Below are positions 16,850 to 29,085 of a DNA stretch of 64,000 nt, piece by piece. Under the pieces are notes generated by a model. It saw only the letters and a list, made by a program, of their open reading frames with translations, did no database searches and was not told the DNA's origin. The DNA comes from Canna indica. Taxonomy: Eukaryota > Streptophyta > Magnoliopsida > Zingiberales > Cannaceae. Where the stretch lies: contig CP136893.1 in assembly GCA_034359265.1 (NCBI GenBank), forward strand, positions 48,061,501 through 48,125,500, read 5' to 3'. Made by a program: the position numbers and the translations under genes. Position 1 is the first letter of the stretch. Each line of letters begins with the position of its first letter.

Positions 16850-17339
16850 GATTTGATAACTTCCCTATATATGTGATTGCCGAGGTTTTAAGTGGAGGTT
16901 AGAAAGAACCGCTCACTGAGTTCCTCATGAACTCACGATTTTCCTTTATTGTTGCTTTGTAGAGCCTGACCAGTGAGGTACGGCTTGGTGGCATGGCGCG
17001 CAATAGAGTAGGCGTGGGTGCAGATCTCATAGCTGACAATAACTAGTCGTAGTCCTGTTTGTTAGAGTCTGATGTATGCATTGGGATAATTTTGTAAAAA
17101 CTTTGAAATATTTTATTTGGAAAAACTTTCAGATGTTTATTTGAAACTTGTGGTGTTTTAGAACTTGGTGTGATCAAACTAGTTTTGAACTTTTTATAAA
17201 GTTGTTATCGTTTGTTTTGGTCATTACTTGATGTGTTCTGCTTATGTTTTTGTGAGTTGTTAGTGAGTGCATAGGGTAGGCTTCGGGGTACTGACTCGTA
17301 CCCTGGCCGGTCACGCATACCCTGCGTTGGGGCGTGACA
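16850..17339 (+). repeat. 3' part of a second LTR, opposite orientation
   Basis: Forward-strand end of the same LTR family as 13150-15768: it carries the CTCACTGAGTTCCTCATGAACT block, the GAGCCTGACCAGTGAGGTAC block and the end ...TTGGGGCGTGACA at 17339. These match 23880-24319 and 38225-38613 in order. Because the left LTR is reversed, the unit 13150-17339 has inverted outer ends; TTAAT precedes it and GTAAT follows. Confidence 0.7.
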
Positions 17340-17756
17340 GTAATCCTTTTTTACGATGCAAAAAACCTAAAAATCATACCCGAACCACAAAACACAAAAA
17401 CCCAAAAACTGCCCTGAAATTCACTAAGCCCAGGGAGCTACTTGGAGAGCTATATAACCTAGACATTTTCTTGGCCCCAAAAGTGCCGGTAATTGTTCCG
17501 TAGGTAAAAACTAGATAACAATATATTTTAAAGGATTTTTTGGAAGCCTTTAGCCTACCCATATTTGAACCGAAAGATTATAAAATTTTCATTTTTGGGA
17601 AATTTGTACTATACCCCAAAAGTTAGATTTTGATTCTTAAGGATTTTGATTTTTTAAATACTTTTATTGAATCCAAATGAGGGGTAATCCTTATATAACA
17701 TTTATGTTTTAAAGTTATTAGTTAGTAAATTTTATATAAGTAAACTTAGTGAAGAC
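17340..17756. other. Unassigned AT-rich segment
   Basis: Nothing recognisable. Short reading frames here have no family resemblance. It lies between the Gypsy unit end and LTR copy C. Confidence 0.5.
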
Positions 17757-18719
17757 GTAACCCTGAAACGAGCAAACAAGCAGAAAACTCAGCTAGACCA
17801 AGTGGTCTGCCCAGATTCGATCGATCGACTGAAGACAAAAACCCACAGAAGGCATTTCGGTCGACCGACTGGTCGACCGAACGATGCCCAGAATTGGCAA
17901 AATGCCTTCGATCGCTCGGCGGTCACTTGGTCGGTCGACCGACAAGCGACCAACGGTCGGTAACGAGCAAAAATTTGCCCGTTGAGAAGATAGCTATTGT
18001 TCTTCTCTTCATAGCCTATATAGGCCATGACAGCCTTCCACCGCTGATCTAACATACCTTGAGCTATATTTTGATGATTGTTGAGCTTGATTGAGTCACC
18101 ATTCTTGAAAACCCTAGCTTTGATCTCTCAACTCCTCGAGTAAGCCTTGACTTCATTGATTCACCATCAAAGGCATCAAGAGGAAGCTAGGAAACTTTGT
18201 TTGGAGCTAAGTATTTGTTGTATCATTTATTTGCTCTAAACCTAGGTTGCTAGGTTTGATTGAGTTGGTGGTTGCGTTGGTGTTAAGGCTTAAATCCATC
18301 ATTGTAAACTTAGTTTACTAGGATTTGTTGAGTTGTCCCTTCGGTTGAGGTGGGAGAGTGCTCTCGGTAGGAAGGCGGGATACTTCCGGGTGTGGAAGTG
18401 CCTTTGGTTTGAGAGTGGAGACTTTCCGGTGTAAAGTTCTTTTTGTAAGGGAAACAATTAATCTAGTAAAGTTTAGTTTGGAAATCCTTAACGAGGTGCT
18501 TAGGTAGTGGAGTAGGCATTGGGGCCAAACGACTATAAATCATTGTGTTTGCATTGCTTCTACTTGTGTTTACTTCGTTATCGTATTTACTTTGCTTCCA
18601 CTTGCTACTCAATTTGTAATTTGCGTAAGTAACCAAAGAAACGATTGAAACGAATTTAGGCAAAAAGATTAGTAAACACACTATTCATCCCCCATCTAGT
18701 GCAAGCCATTTCACCAACA
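17757..18719 (+). repeat. Sirevirus-like LTR, copy C, 5'-truncated
   Basis: Collinear with copies B and D from the GGTCGACCGA palindrome region (17817-17945) through the hairpin (17962-17983), the 'gtaaacttagtttactagg' block (about 18303-18321) and on to the family end ATCCCCCATCTAGTG...CCAACA at about 18719. The first ~300 bp of the LTR are missing. The sequence right after its end is the zinc knuckle of a Copia gag, so the two are fused at a breakpoint. Confidence 0.7.
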
Positions 18720-21700
18720 TTCAATGTCAAATTTGTGCAAAAATAGGCCATTCGGGCAAGGCTCGCCGTTCTCAGTTAATTGCTGATAACACTCAACCAC
18801 AGCTACATTTCTTTGAGTAGTTCAGCAAGCCTCATTCTCCATGGATTATGGATTATGGAGCTACTCACCATGTTACATCTGACTCCGATAGTCTACAATC
18901 GACTTCTTCATTTAATGGTGATCAAAGTATTTCACTTGGAGATGGTAACATTATTCTTGCCTCTCATTTTGGTATGACTGTTATCCATCCAAATTTTAAG
19001 TTACGAGATGTTCTTTACGCTCCTTTAATAACAAAGAATCTCATATCAGTAGCTAAGTTCTGCATTCAAAATCATGTCCCTAACTTCTTCCTTGTTAAGG
19101 ATCTCAACATAGGACCAGTTCTAGTTTGAGGCCACGATGAGGGTGACTTATATCACTGGGACAACATTCAACCATCCATCCACACCATTTCAGCAAACTC
19201 TACTCAACCCAACACCACTATTTGGCATCAGTCTCTTATCCATCCACATCATAAAGTTCTACATTCCATTTAATCAAAGTTAAAATTTTCTCAATTTCAT
19301 TATGAAGATGTTCAATGTAATGCTTGTCCGTGTAATAAAAGCCACAGACTCCCATTTTTTACCTCTTTAATTAAAACTAGCAGAGTTTTAGAAATCATCT
19401 TCTATCTTTTTCAATTTCAAAAATCTTGTGGAAAACTATTTTAATCTCTCCATTAAAAGTATGTATTCTGATGGGGGTGGAGAGTATACTGCTCTCAAAT
19501 CTTTTATTTCTAGTAATGGCATACAACAACAACATCTATGTTCTCCATCTTATACACCTCAACGAGTCAGCCTAGCCGAAAGAAAGCATAGACATATAAT
19601 GGAGACTTCACTCACATTAATGTCTCAAGATTCAATACCCTTGCAATATTGGCATTTTGCTTATTCCACTACAGTATATCTTATTAACCGCATGCCTACA
19701 TCCACTCTCCACAATAAATCTCCCAATATTCTTCTATTCAATGAACCACCCAATTACCTATCTCTCAAAGTTTTCGGCTGCCTTTGCTACCCTTGATTAA
19801 AGCCACATTCCAAACACAAAATGGATGTGAAGTCCAGACCATGTATCATCTTAGGCTACTCCACTCAGCATTATTGCTATAAATGCTTCGACACTTAAAC
19901 AGATAAAATTTTTCTATCTCGCCATGCCAAGTTTGTTGAAGATACATTTCCCTTTTCATCTCTTTCACCACACCTATCCCGAATTACTCAACATACTTTT
20001 GATTCATGGCTGGGTACTAGTCCTGAATCCATCTTACCTCTCCCTAAGCCATCACAATTTCCTCCTCTTTTCTCAACCATTTCTGATATCTGCCCTCCAC
20101 CACAAAATCCTCTCCTCATTCTATTCTTGACACCATCTTATCATCAACCGAGTCACCTTCTGTACCGACAACAGTTGAATCAGTTCAAGAAGTTTCCCTT
20201 AACAATGAAGACATGACAAATTCTACTCACCCTCAACTGAGATGCTTGGTAACAAGGTCCTAGTCCAACATTTTTAAACCAAGAGTGCCAACTAATTATT
20301 CTGCTCTTCACGCCATTGATATAACTGAAGTGGTTTCTAACACATATAACCAAGCTAGCAAATCTCCTGAGTAGCGGACTGCTATGCAGCAGAAATTCGA
20401 TGCCTTAACTAATAGCAATACATGGACTCTTGTTCCTGCACCTAGAGATGGAAACATCATTGGTTGTTGTTGGGTTTTTCGAATAAAACATAATTCAGAT
20501 GGCTCGATTGATAGATACAAAGGGCGTTTCGTTGCGAAAGGTTTTCATGAAAGATAGGGAATTGATTTCACAAGCACATTCAGCCCTGTTGTCAAACAAA
20601 CTACGATCTGAGTAATTCTCACAATGGCTTCAAAATTGAAATGAAATTCTTTTCAACTCGAAGTAAACAACACCTTTCTCCATGGCAGATTATATGAAAA
20701 CATTTTTATTGAACAACCTCCGGGCTTTATTGATTCCACACATCCCAGTTATGTTTGCAAGCTTAATAAGGCTATATACGGCCTACGTCAAGCACCACAG
20801 GCTTGGTACAATGAACTGAGGAATTATTTGCATTCCATCGGCTTCCGTAAATCCAAATCAGACACTTCTCTTTTATACTTCAGGAAAAACATTGTATTAC
20901 ATTATTGTTATTATACGTCAATGATATTATTCTCACAAGTTCATCAACGAAAAGAATTCTTGAGATTAACTCAATGCTGGCCTCCTGGTTTTATCTCAAA
21001 GATCTACAAGTTCTCATATTTTTGGGGGATTGAAGTGTTCAAAACTGACAAAGGTTTAATGTTGTCTCAACAAAAGTATATCTTCGATCTTCTTCATCGG
21101 TTCAACATGCATCAAGCAAATCCAGTGAAGACTCCGATCTCAACATTGATGAAACTATCTTTAATTGATGGTTCAAGCTCTACAGACTCCAAAATATACA
21201 AGCAAGTCATCGGTGCTCTTCAATATCTATCCTTTACGAGATCTGACATTGCTTTCACAATGAACAAATTGTCGCAGTATATTCATCGTCCCTCCACCTT
21301 TCACTAGCAATGCTTCAAGAGGCTACTACATTATTTGAAAGGCATAGCTCATTTAGGAATTATCCTCAACACAAATCAAAATATTAATATCAATGCCTAC
21401 TCTGATTCCGACTCGGGTGGGGATAAAGACGATCGACAATCCACTGGTGCCTACATAATCTTCTTCGGCAATGCTCTGATCAGTTGGTGCTCCAAGAAGC
21501 AAATAACGATTGCACGTTCTTTGACTGAAGCTGAATTCAAAGCATTGGCCAACATCGCTGCTGGAGTTGTAATTACCAGTCCTTAAAACAACTAAACTAC
21601 TATCATCTCTCCACACCGACTCTATACTGTGACGATCGGGGTGCCACTCTTCTCACTAAACATCCAATGAGTCATAGTCGAATGAAGCACGTCGAGATAG

Positions 21701-21868
21701 ATTTTCATTTAGTTCGGGAATTAGCTGAAGAAGGCAACATCAAAGTTCAAAATATCCTTGCCCTGATGCAGCTTGCTGACTCGCTAACTAAAGCTATCTC
21801 CTCAACTTTGTTTATTGACCATCAAATCAAGATGGGTATCGTTGGACAGCCAATCTTGAGGGGGGATA
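18717..21868 (+). pseudogene. Dead Ty1/Copia polyprotein (Ale-like), gag end to RNase H
   Basis: Domains occur in Copia order: zinc knuckle CQICAKIGHSGKARR (18724 on; last Cys replaced by Arg), protease (18848 on; WIMDYGATHHVT, catalytic DSG changed to DYG), GAG-preintegrase (~19130-19330), integrase C-terminal half (19428-19900; MYSDGGGEYTALK and SPSYTPQ; the N-terminal half of the core is deleted), reverse transcriptase (20340-21307; NTWTLVPAPRDGNIIGC, YKGRFVAKGFHE, AIYGLRQAPQAWY; the YVDD box is replaced by YTSM) and RNase H (21335-21900; STGAYIIFFGNALISWCSKKQ, LADSLTKAI). Many stops and frameshifts. Lineage Ale is my best guess from the RT motifs. It cannot transpose by itself. Confidence 0.85.
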
Positions 21869-22386
21869 TTAGTAATAACAACACACAGCCATTAGCATAA
21901 CAACACACAGCCATATGCATAGTCATGTCAGCTTCATGGCCACGTCATCAAGCAGCTGCAGCTCCACCATTTCTATTTCCCACGATAGCTTATATGCTTT
22001 TTTATGTCTATTATTATTTTGATTCTAAATATACTATTGTATTCTTTATCGCCATTATTCTGTTCCTCATCTTTCAGTAATTTTCTTACCAAGCTTTTGA
22101 AGGTATTTTTTTCCATTTTTTCTGATTGCATTCAACTTGATCCTTCATTTCACCAAAAGCATTCTTCAACTTCTGACCATTTCAATATGAACAATAAGTT
22201 ACTACATTCCAAGATAATTAATGTTCTAGATTAAATTGAAAAGGGATAGTGCATAATAAAAAGAAAGTAATCAAATGCACACTATCCTGTACTAGTCTAT
22301 GCAAGAGAGGTAAATTTAAAACTAATTCTTAAATTTTTGCCTACCCTACTAGTCGTATTATGAATGCATCCTTAAAAAAAACAAAA
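21869..22386 (+). repeat. Probable 3' LTR of the dead Copia element
   Basis: The reading frame ends into a polypurine tract (TTGAGGGGGGA, about 21857-21868). The following TATTAGTAATAACAACAC would be the LTR start with the expected TG changed to TA. The right end is not clear and may be the A-rich tract where the next solo LTR is inserted. The matching 5' LTR is absent. Confidence 0.45.
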
Positions 22387-22391
22387 AAAAA

Positions 22392-24319
22392 TGTAATACC
22401 CAAGGTTTCCTAATATAAAAATTATTGGTACAGCGCACGAGATCAAGGAATAGCAGGGTTCAGTCATGAAAATCGACGTAAATAGAAGGTATAATTCAAT
22501 TTGTTTGACTCGTGAGTTATGTTTATATGATTTATGTGCTAGATCGATTCAAGTCGGGTTGAAATCGGATTCGCGGGTCGAGTCGGGGCTAAATTCGGAC
22601 TCGGGTTGAGTTGAGTGAGGGAACTTAAGTCATGAGGGCATTTTTGTCAAAAAAGGGGATTAAAACCCTCTCACCCCAAGCCGCCATGCGGCTCAAGGCA
22701 AGAGGGAGCCGCACATAGCCCGAGGGAAGAGGAAAGGGGAGAGGAGCTTGTGGACGGCGCCAGTCTCGTGTTGTCGTCGGAGAAATTGGGATCGTCCTCA
22801 TCTAGTCCATCTCCTTCATCCGATCAAGGTGAGTGGTCTAACCGAGATCCATAGGGTAGGCGGGTAGCCGACCCAAGGTATTGGGGATTTTGTCAATTTC
22901 TCGTTATATTTCTGTCATCTCGTTGAAATTTTTATTTTGATTTGATCCTCTTGTGTATATGTTGTTTAACGATGAAGTTTCACGGAGTTTTGCTCGGATT
23001 TAGGGGTCGGCCGCATGAAGGAAAAAGGTGAAAGGTCATGCTGAATTTTCCCCCAATTTCCTAGAGTGGTCGTAACCTCTTGGATCGAGTTCTTTTCATG
23101 ATTTGTGGCTCGATTATTCTTGATCACAGCCAAAAACCCTTTTCTTTCACCCTGCTCAATCTTGGCCGAGCATGAGTAACCTAGGTTAGGTTCGACCGAG
23201 TGGGTGTGAGGAGGGGAAAGGGGCTCGACTTGGTTCATGATTACATGTAGAGTTTTATTTCATCGTTTATGCTATAGATTTCTCACTTGATGTATGATCT
23301 GTTAGTAGTGGTAGATTGAGTTTATCATGCTATAAGGAAATGTTCTTGAATGCACATATATGGTTAGAATTTAGAATGACATGTGAATCATAGAAATGTT
23401 TCATTTATTTTCTAATTAAAATGCTCAATCCTTGCCATGTTATATTCCTTGTCTCCTTATCGAAATTTAGAAATTTATTGCTGAATTTAATCTCCTTATT
23501 TTTGTAAATCATGTGATTATTCATGTGGATAATTGTAGAACAAATTTTCTATGTTATATATGCTGTGATGAACCCGAAAGTTGACATTTTAATGCTTATC
23601 AAATGTGGCTACACTTAAGGAATATAATGCATAGACTAGGTTTCACACCTAGGGAAGGATAGCAGACATTAGTACTCGACTAGTGCGACCCGAGGAAGGG
23701 GTCGGGTATGGGTTGATGCCCGGAGATTTAGATGGAAGTTTTTCTTTGAGAAACTCTGATTGTGTATTGTGATTGAGATGGTCTACTGCGGAGTATATAT
23801 TTTTATGATAAATGACTAGCATAGACTCCTCATTTATGTGCTTGTGTATATATTTTTATGTTATCATATTAGGGATTTAATTGGAGGTTCGAAAGGACCA
23901 CTCACTGAGTTCCTTGTGAACTCACGGTTTCTTAGTTTATTTTTTTGCAGAGCCTGACCAATGAGGTACAGCTTGGTGGCATGGTGCGACTGGAGGGCAG
24001 ACGTTGGCGCAGATCTCGTAGCAGGAAGTCATGTAATCGTAGTCGTGTCAATAGGGTTGTAGACATGCACTGAGTAGTTGTCTTTGAAAAACTTGTATCT
24101 GGTTTAGACTTTGAAACTTGAGTTGTTTCCTTCGAATTTGAAATTACTAAAATTATTTTGATATATTTTTTTTAAAATAAAGATTTGCGCTGCTGTCTTT
24201 TGTTCATGAACTTGGATGTGCAGTGTTTTCTCTGGTGTATTGGTTTAGTGCATGTGGTAGACTTCGGGGTACCGACACGTACTCTGGCCGGTCACGTCAC
24301 CCAAAGTTGGGGCATGACA
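22392..24319 (+). repeat. Solo LTR of the TGTAATACCC/GGGGCATGACA family
   Basis: Starts TGTAATACCC at 22392 and ends GGGGCATGACA at 24319, 1928 bp, with A-tracts on both sides, so a 5-bp AAAAA target duplication is possible but cannot be told from chance. No polypurine tract, primer site or coding domain lies inside. It shares the CTCACTGAGTTCC, GAGCCTGACCAATGAGGTAC and CTGGCCGGTCACG blocks with the Gypsy LTRs at 13150 and 26412. Solo LTRs arise by recombination between the two LTRs of one element. Confidence 0.75.
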
Positions 24320-24865
24320 AAAAAAAACACTGAACAAAAAAAAAACACACACACACACTCTAATAGTTATATATTGATAAAAAAAATCATCAAATAATCT
24401 TGGTTCACGGTTCTTGAATTTGAGAGTTCAGATGATGTCTTGTTGTATTTACCTAGCAATAGAAGATAAATTTACGGAAGAGTACGGTACTAAATATTTC
24501 TTCTAGTTCTTTTCCGGTTTCTCCGCTCAAAGTGTTAAACAATTGTCATGGATTGGTCCTGCAATGAAATATTATTTGATGATTTTTTAACTATAGGATA
24601 ACTATAGGATGACTCATTATTTTTAACAATTTCTATCAATATCTTTTACATCCAAGGCATTAAGTATCAAAACTTTTGAAGAAAATAATAAACAGGTTGT
24701 CAATTTCTTGATTTATTCTAAATAGGTTTATAAAATTGTTTGGCGTCTCAAAAAGATTTGCTACAAGATATTGTATTTTCTTCATTTCTGGATAAAACTT
24801 ACCAAAGTCGTCCTTCAACATAAAATACAAAAAAAAGTAATGAAGTTTGATAAGAAAACATTACC

Positions 24866-25268
24866 TCTAGATGTTTTTGTTGATTGTAGAGTTTTTCATC
24901 TTTATCTTCATTTGATGTACCAGATTGGAAATAGACCTTTGATGAAAAGGATGAATCAGGAGTATTTTCTTTAAGGATGAAAAGAGCTTCTATGAAATAT
25001 GATCTTGTCATGTTTCCATTTTCACCCTTCGTTGCCTTCTTCAAAGACAGTCCAAGCTGATGAAAATGTTCATCAAGATTAGCATCATGCACAGAAAAAA
25101 AAACTATGTAAGTTTAATCTGGTATAAATTTTATTTATCCAATGAACAGAAATATTTATACTCAAATTGTAAAGAATAAATGTTGTTGTCCTGAATTACC
25201 TTATTTTTTTGAGATGCAAGACACAGATGAAACTCTTTAACAGCTTGCTCAAGCACCAAATCAATTAA
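24866..25268 (-). pseudogene. Unidentified host-gene relic, two exons
   Basis: On the reverse strand a 69-nt exon (25268-25200, coding LIDLVLEQAVKEF...) has a good acceptor (TTTTGTAG) and donor (AAG|GTAATT). About 105 bp later a second open stretch runs from ~25092 to a donor (GAG|GTAATG) near 24866, coding LDEHFHQLGLSLKKATKG, then a Ser-rich acidic part with SGTSNEDKDEKL. The acceptor of the second exon reads CTGTGCAT where CAG is expected, so splicing is probably broken. The polar, charged composition and phase-0 introns look like a cellular gene and not a transposon. I do not recognise the family. Confidence 0.4.
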
Positions 25269-25479
25269 CTACAAAATTTAAACAAAGATGCGAGTGAAGA
25301 GTGGTTAAAGTACCGGGATGTACTAGATATATCGAGTGATACATGCCTGGTATCGAGATGTACTAGATATATCAGGCGATGCATGCTAAGTACTAGGTGT
25401 ACTGGGTCGGTATTGCCTCGTAGGCATGTATAATCACCATTGGGCATGATTCCAACCAATCCCAAAGGGCTAATTTTAT

Positions 25480-26411
25480 AAAATCTTAAATCCATTCGGG
25501 GGTTGTATGTTTGTGTAAATGAAGTAGATAATTTTTTATACGACGGATAACCCTTGAATTATCCCTAATTGGATAATTCGGGAACATATTTATTTGTATT
25601 GCACTTAGTTGTTTCTTTTCACCGTTAACTCGTTCATAAATTTTGGCTACTATATCTCCCTTGTTCTCCGATACACGCCCAGATGATATATGTATTCAGA
25701 GAACTGGGAGATACTGCCGAAATTTAGAATGAAGTTAACGGTTAAAAGAAATACTTAGTGCAATATGAATAACATGAATCCCAAATGGAATAGGATCATC
25801 CCACTTAAAGACATTAACTGAAGATATTGCCATTGATTGACAAATTGATCATGGAGCTATATAACAAAATAATTCTTAAATTACGCCTATTCGAATCGAA
25901 AATTTATTAGCGGTGATCAAATCCGATGTCCGTGCCGGAAATGCTCGAACACAAGATTTTTGGATCAGGGAACTGTCACAATGCATCTATATATAAAAGG
26001 ATTTACACCAAGATATTATGTATGGACTTGTCACGGGGAGTCACATTAAGTTGGGACGTCGAGCAATCATATTATTCATACTCATGGTGAATCTTCTAGT
26101 GTCATTTTTTTGTCCAATCCACCTAATCTTTATAGAACAATGATACTTGATAGTCTTGGTGATCAATTCCATTTAAATGATAATGTCGAGTCAGTTACTG
26201 GGACGTCAATGCCACCAGATACTACAGTTGTTGATGTCATAGAAGAACAACCTGCGATAGAGATTGAATTGCCACATAAGGAGGTCGTAAAATTTTACGA
26301 GATATTGAAAGCTGCCGATGAACCTTTGTATGAGAATTGTCCTAAATATACAATATTTTCGGCAATGACGTAACTCCTGAACATCAAGTCCGATTATAAT
26401 ATCAGCGGGGT
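25480..26411 (+). pseudogene. CACTA transposase remnant, left part
   Basis: Homologous along its length to 52720-53705 of the CACTA element further right: the same leader ('ggggttgtatgtttgtgtaaa...'), the Cys-rich N-terminal domain (IRCPCRKCSN, HLYIKGFTPRYYVWTCHGES) and the YRTMILDSLGD...EIELPHKEVVKFYEIL segment (26110-26373). It carries stops. The frame is cut at 26411 by an LTR insertion and continues at 40217. Function in life: N-terminal (Transpos_assoc) part of the En/Spm-type TnpD transposase. Confidence 0.8.
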
Positions 26412-26655
26412 TGTCGCACCCTAACTCAGGGTCACGTGACCGGCCAGGATATGCGTCTATACCCTAAAGCCTAATTCATGCATTTAACTACACAGATATA
26501 TATGAACATGAAACCAAGATGAAAGATAAATGAATCCACAGAAATAAAGTAATGTTTCAAATCAAAGGTTTACAAACTCCAAATGACATAAGCAGCATGA
26601 TTCAATGCATGAAAAATAAAACTCAACATGACTACGACTCTCTACACAGCCGCCG
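26412..26655 (-). repeat. Outer LTR, left piece (reverse strand)
   Basis: Starts TGTCGCACCC and is the reversed 3' end of the same LTR family as 22392-24319. Preceded by target duplication GGGGT (26407-26411), which recurs at 40212-40216 after the other end. About 240 bp in, the sequence switches to a forward-strand LTR. Confidence 0.75.
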
Positions 26656-26820
26656 TTAACTTAATGGGTTAATTGAGACTCATATTGGATGCGGGTAGAG
26701 TTAACTTAATGGGTTTAAGTGAGAGGGGCAATGTTGTAAAAAGAAAAGAAAAATATTTAAACCCTCACGCAAGCCGTCGTACGACTCAAAGGAGCTGCAC
26801 TAGCTCACAGCAAGGAGGGC

Positions 26821-26863
<43 letters not shown>

Positions 26864-28340
26864 GGGTGGCGCCGAAGCAATGATTCATCGCCGGAGTTCG
26901 GAACCACGTCATCTCGATTTCCTTCCCTTCCAATTAGAGGTGAGTGGTTGTAGGTTATTGTTGCGGAAAGCTTGTGTTGGCCGAACCCTTGTAGGAATTT
27001 TGGTAGATCAATCCCTTGTAGGAAATAAATTCTTAAAACCATGTGGGCCGGCCAATGGGAGGATAATTCCCTACTAGTAGGGTCGGTAGAATATGCTAGG
27101 GTAACATTTTATAATAATTTTACCTCATATTATTATAATGATATATTCATATTACTCTTTAATTGAAGGACGATCAATGTAGAAAACTTGGGGATGGTGG
27201 CCGAATACCCTATTAGAGTAATAGGGGGAGGGGGGGTTCGGCCATGGTGAATAAGGAAGCGTTGTGCCACATTAATTTCTATAATGCTATTATTTGGGAG
27301 TTCCTAATTTTATTTCTATTCTTGTGATACATTGTGTTTATGTGTTCATTATCTTGGCAAATAGATTTATGATGTATTGATTATGTTAAATATGTTGGAT
27401 GTATATCATTATGATTCTATGCATGTGGAGATTAATATGATGTAGGATGTGTAGCTTAGTTTGTGGTACATGTACATGAATTGGTTAGTCTCTACAATAA
27501 TTGGTTATATGATGGAATTTCTATTACCATGCAGAAATTAATTAATTATACACAGAAATTGTAGAATAAATTGCTGGAAATTATTAACTAAGTGTTGTCA
27601 TTTAATTATAGTGTTGTCCTAAATTTTAAATGTTGTGAATAAAAATTATACATGCTGTAATTAACCTCTAGGAGATCATTCCTAGGACTAGGCCTATAAT
27701 ATTCATTGTACACCAAGGATAAATAAATTGTAGTGACATATGTGGCATGTAGGATATGACAACATCACAATATACCCTACTAGTAGATGACACTGAATAG
27801 AGGAAATAAAATCCTTAACTTCAAACCTAGAGACATTATAGTAGGAACATGACATATTGTGCTGCAAATATGTTAGTCTTAGTATGCACCCAATAAATAA
27901 GGGTAGCACTTTAAGGTGTCATTGAGAGAGCCCGGAAAGGGGCTAGGAGCAGGCGCATGCCAATGTTTGGAATGAGTAGGAAATATGTATGTGTGATGTG
28001 TGATCTGTACTGTGATTGTATTGCTGGTCGAGGTCGAAGAATGTGCGTGGTTATCCGACCGATCGAGGTTGAGATTTGATCACATTGATGCGACTGGTCG
28101 AGGTTGCTTATGATTATGATGTACGGCTGGTCGAGGTCGAATTGTGTTTATTTGATGTGGCCTGTTTGGGCCAAGTGTATTCCTTTGTACAGGTAGGCCA
28201 GTAGGCCGTTTGTTATGTGTGATGTATGGGCTAACTGTGGCCTAGAGACTATGCGCACTCTGCTTAGGGGCCACGGTGGCCTAATTATTATATCTTGTGA
28301 TAGGCTAGATATGGCCGAATAATTGTGCTCTTGCAGGTTT
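26656..28340 (+). repeat. Inner forward LTR, left part, interrupted by the virus
   Basis: Forward-strand LTR, aligned with the solo LTR from about 22610 onward ('gagggg...aaccctca.gcaagccg' block, then GAGGTGAGTGG at 26937). The first ~230 bp of the family are missing. It contains a (GA)n microsatellite (26826-26858) and repeated 'ctggtcgaggt' modules at 28024-28130. At 28341 it is broken by pararetroviral sequence and resumes at 38151. Short frames are not genes. Confidence 0.65.
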
Positions 28341-28491
28341 CCTCAGCATACTTATCAGCGGACTGTTCTAATCTGGCTTTTTGTAAATGGGCCATTGCAA
28401 GAAGCGTTTGGAGTTCTGTAAGGACTGTTCTTGTCTGCTCTTGATGGATTTGAATTAATTTGTTCGTCCATTCATCTACTTCTTCCAAGGA
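28341..28491 (-). pseudogene. Viral ORF1-like fragment
   Basis: Reverse-strand piece matching 32355-32500: a helical stretch containing EEVDEWTNKLIQIHQ. The left edge is the virus/LTR junction; the right edge joins an RNase H fragment. No start or stop of its own. Confidence 0.7.
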
Positions 28492-28733
28492 GATACGCGC
28501 AGACCTTTTCCATGCCTCTAGGGTCATTCTTCTTAGGTTTCCACTTGCACACTCCTCCCCATCCTTCCATACAACCATCAGTTTCCAGGATGATGTATGA
28601 TCCGGGGGCTGGTAGCTCCAAATCTGGGAGTGTTTGTACAATATCCTTGATTTTGGATATTAACTGAATGTCTGATGGTTTGAGCCTCTTATCGCCTTGC
28701 GGGCCAGTTTTGGAATAAAGTGGCCCAAGAATC
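28492..28733 (-). pseudogene. Viral RT C-terminus / RNase H N-terminus fragment
   Basis: Reverse-strand match to 34960-35175: GPLYSKTGPQGDKR then YIILETDGCMEGWGG, in which the T-D-G-x-x-E triad region marks the start of the Caulimoviridae RNase H. It is joined at both ends to unrelated viral blocks. Confidence 0.75.
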
Positions 28734-29079
28734 TTCGTAGTAAGGGAGTTCATTCATTCGGAGTGATGATCCATAGTAAAAGCTAGTTTCAGGGTAGTAC
28801 TCATGGTACAAGTAATGTCTATTTGTAAATTCTTCTAGCAGGATGCTGATTGCTTCGTCGTTATCATCTAAATCATTGGCTGTTTCGTTGGTCCAGTCTG
28901 TAACAGTCATGATTGCTTGTGATGATAATATGCTGCTTATCTGGTCAATTGTGTTGCTTAGTTGGGAAAGGAAAATTCCCGGTGACCAAATCTGCTATAG
29001 ATGCTGAGATATGTTGTTCTAATTCTGACAGGTCTGTCTTTAGCTGGAACTCTGCAAGCTCTTGCTTTAGTCTCTCAAC
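28734..29079 (-). pseudogene. Viral fragments of uncertain place
   Basis: Reverse strand 28910-28734 codes an acidic, Tyr-rich piece (around RHYLYHEYYPETSFYYG) that I cannot place; it may be the polyprotein C-terminus. 29012-29079 repeats the ELAEFQLKTDLSELEQ segment also found at 35320-35400 and 36295-36360. Confidence 0.4.
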
Positions 29080-29085
29080 CTTTTA

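Noticed and set aside
26800..27077. Frames through the GA microsatellite
   Set aside because: Low-complexity (Glu-Arg or Ser-Leu) readings of (GA)n inside an LTR.
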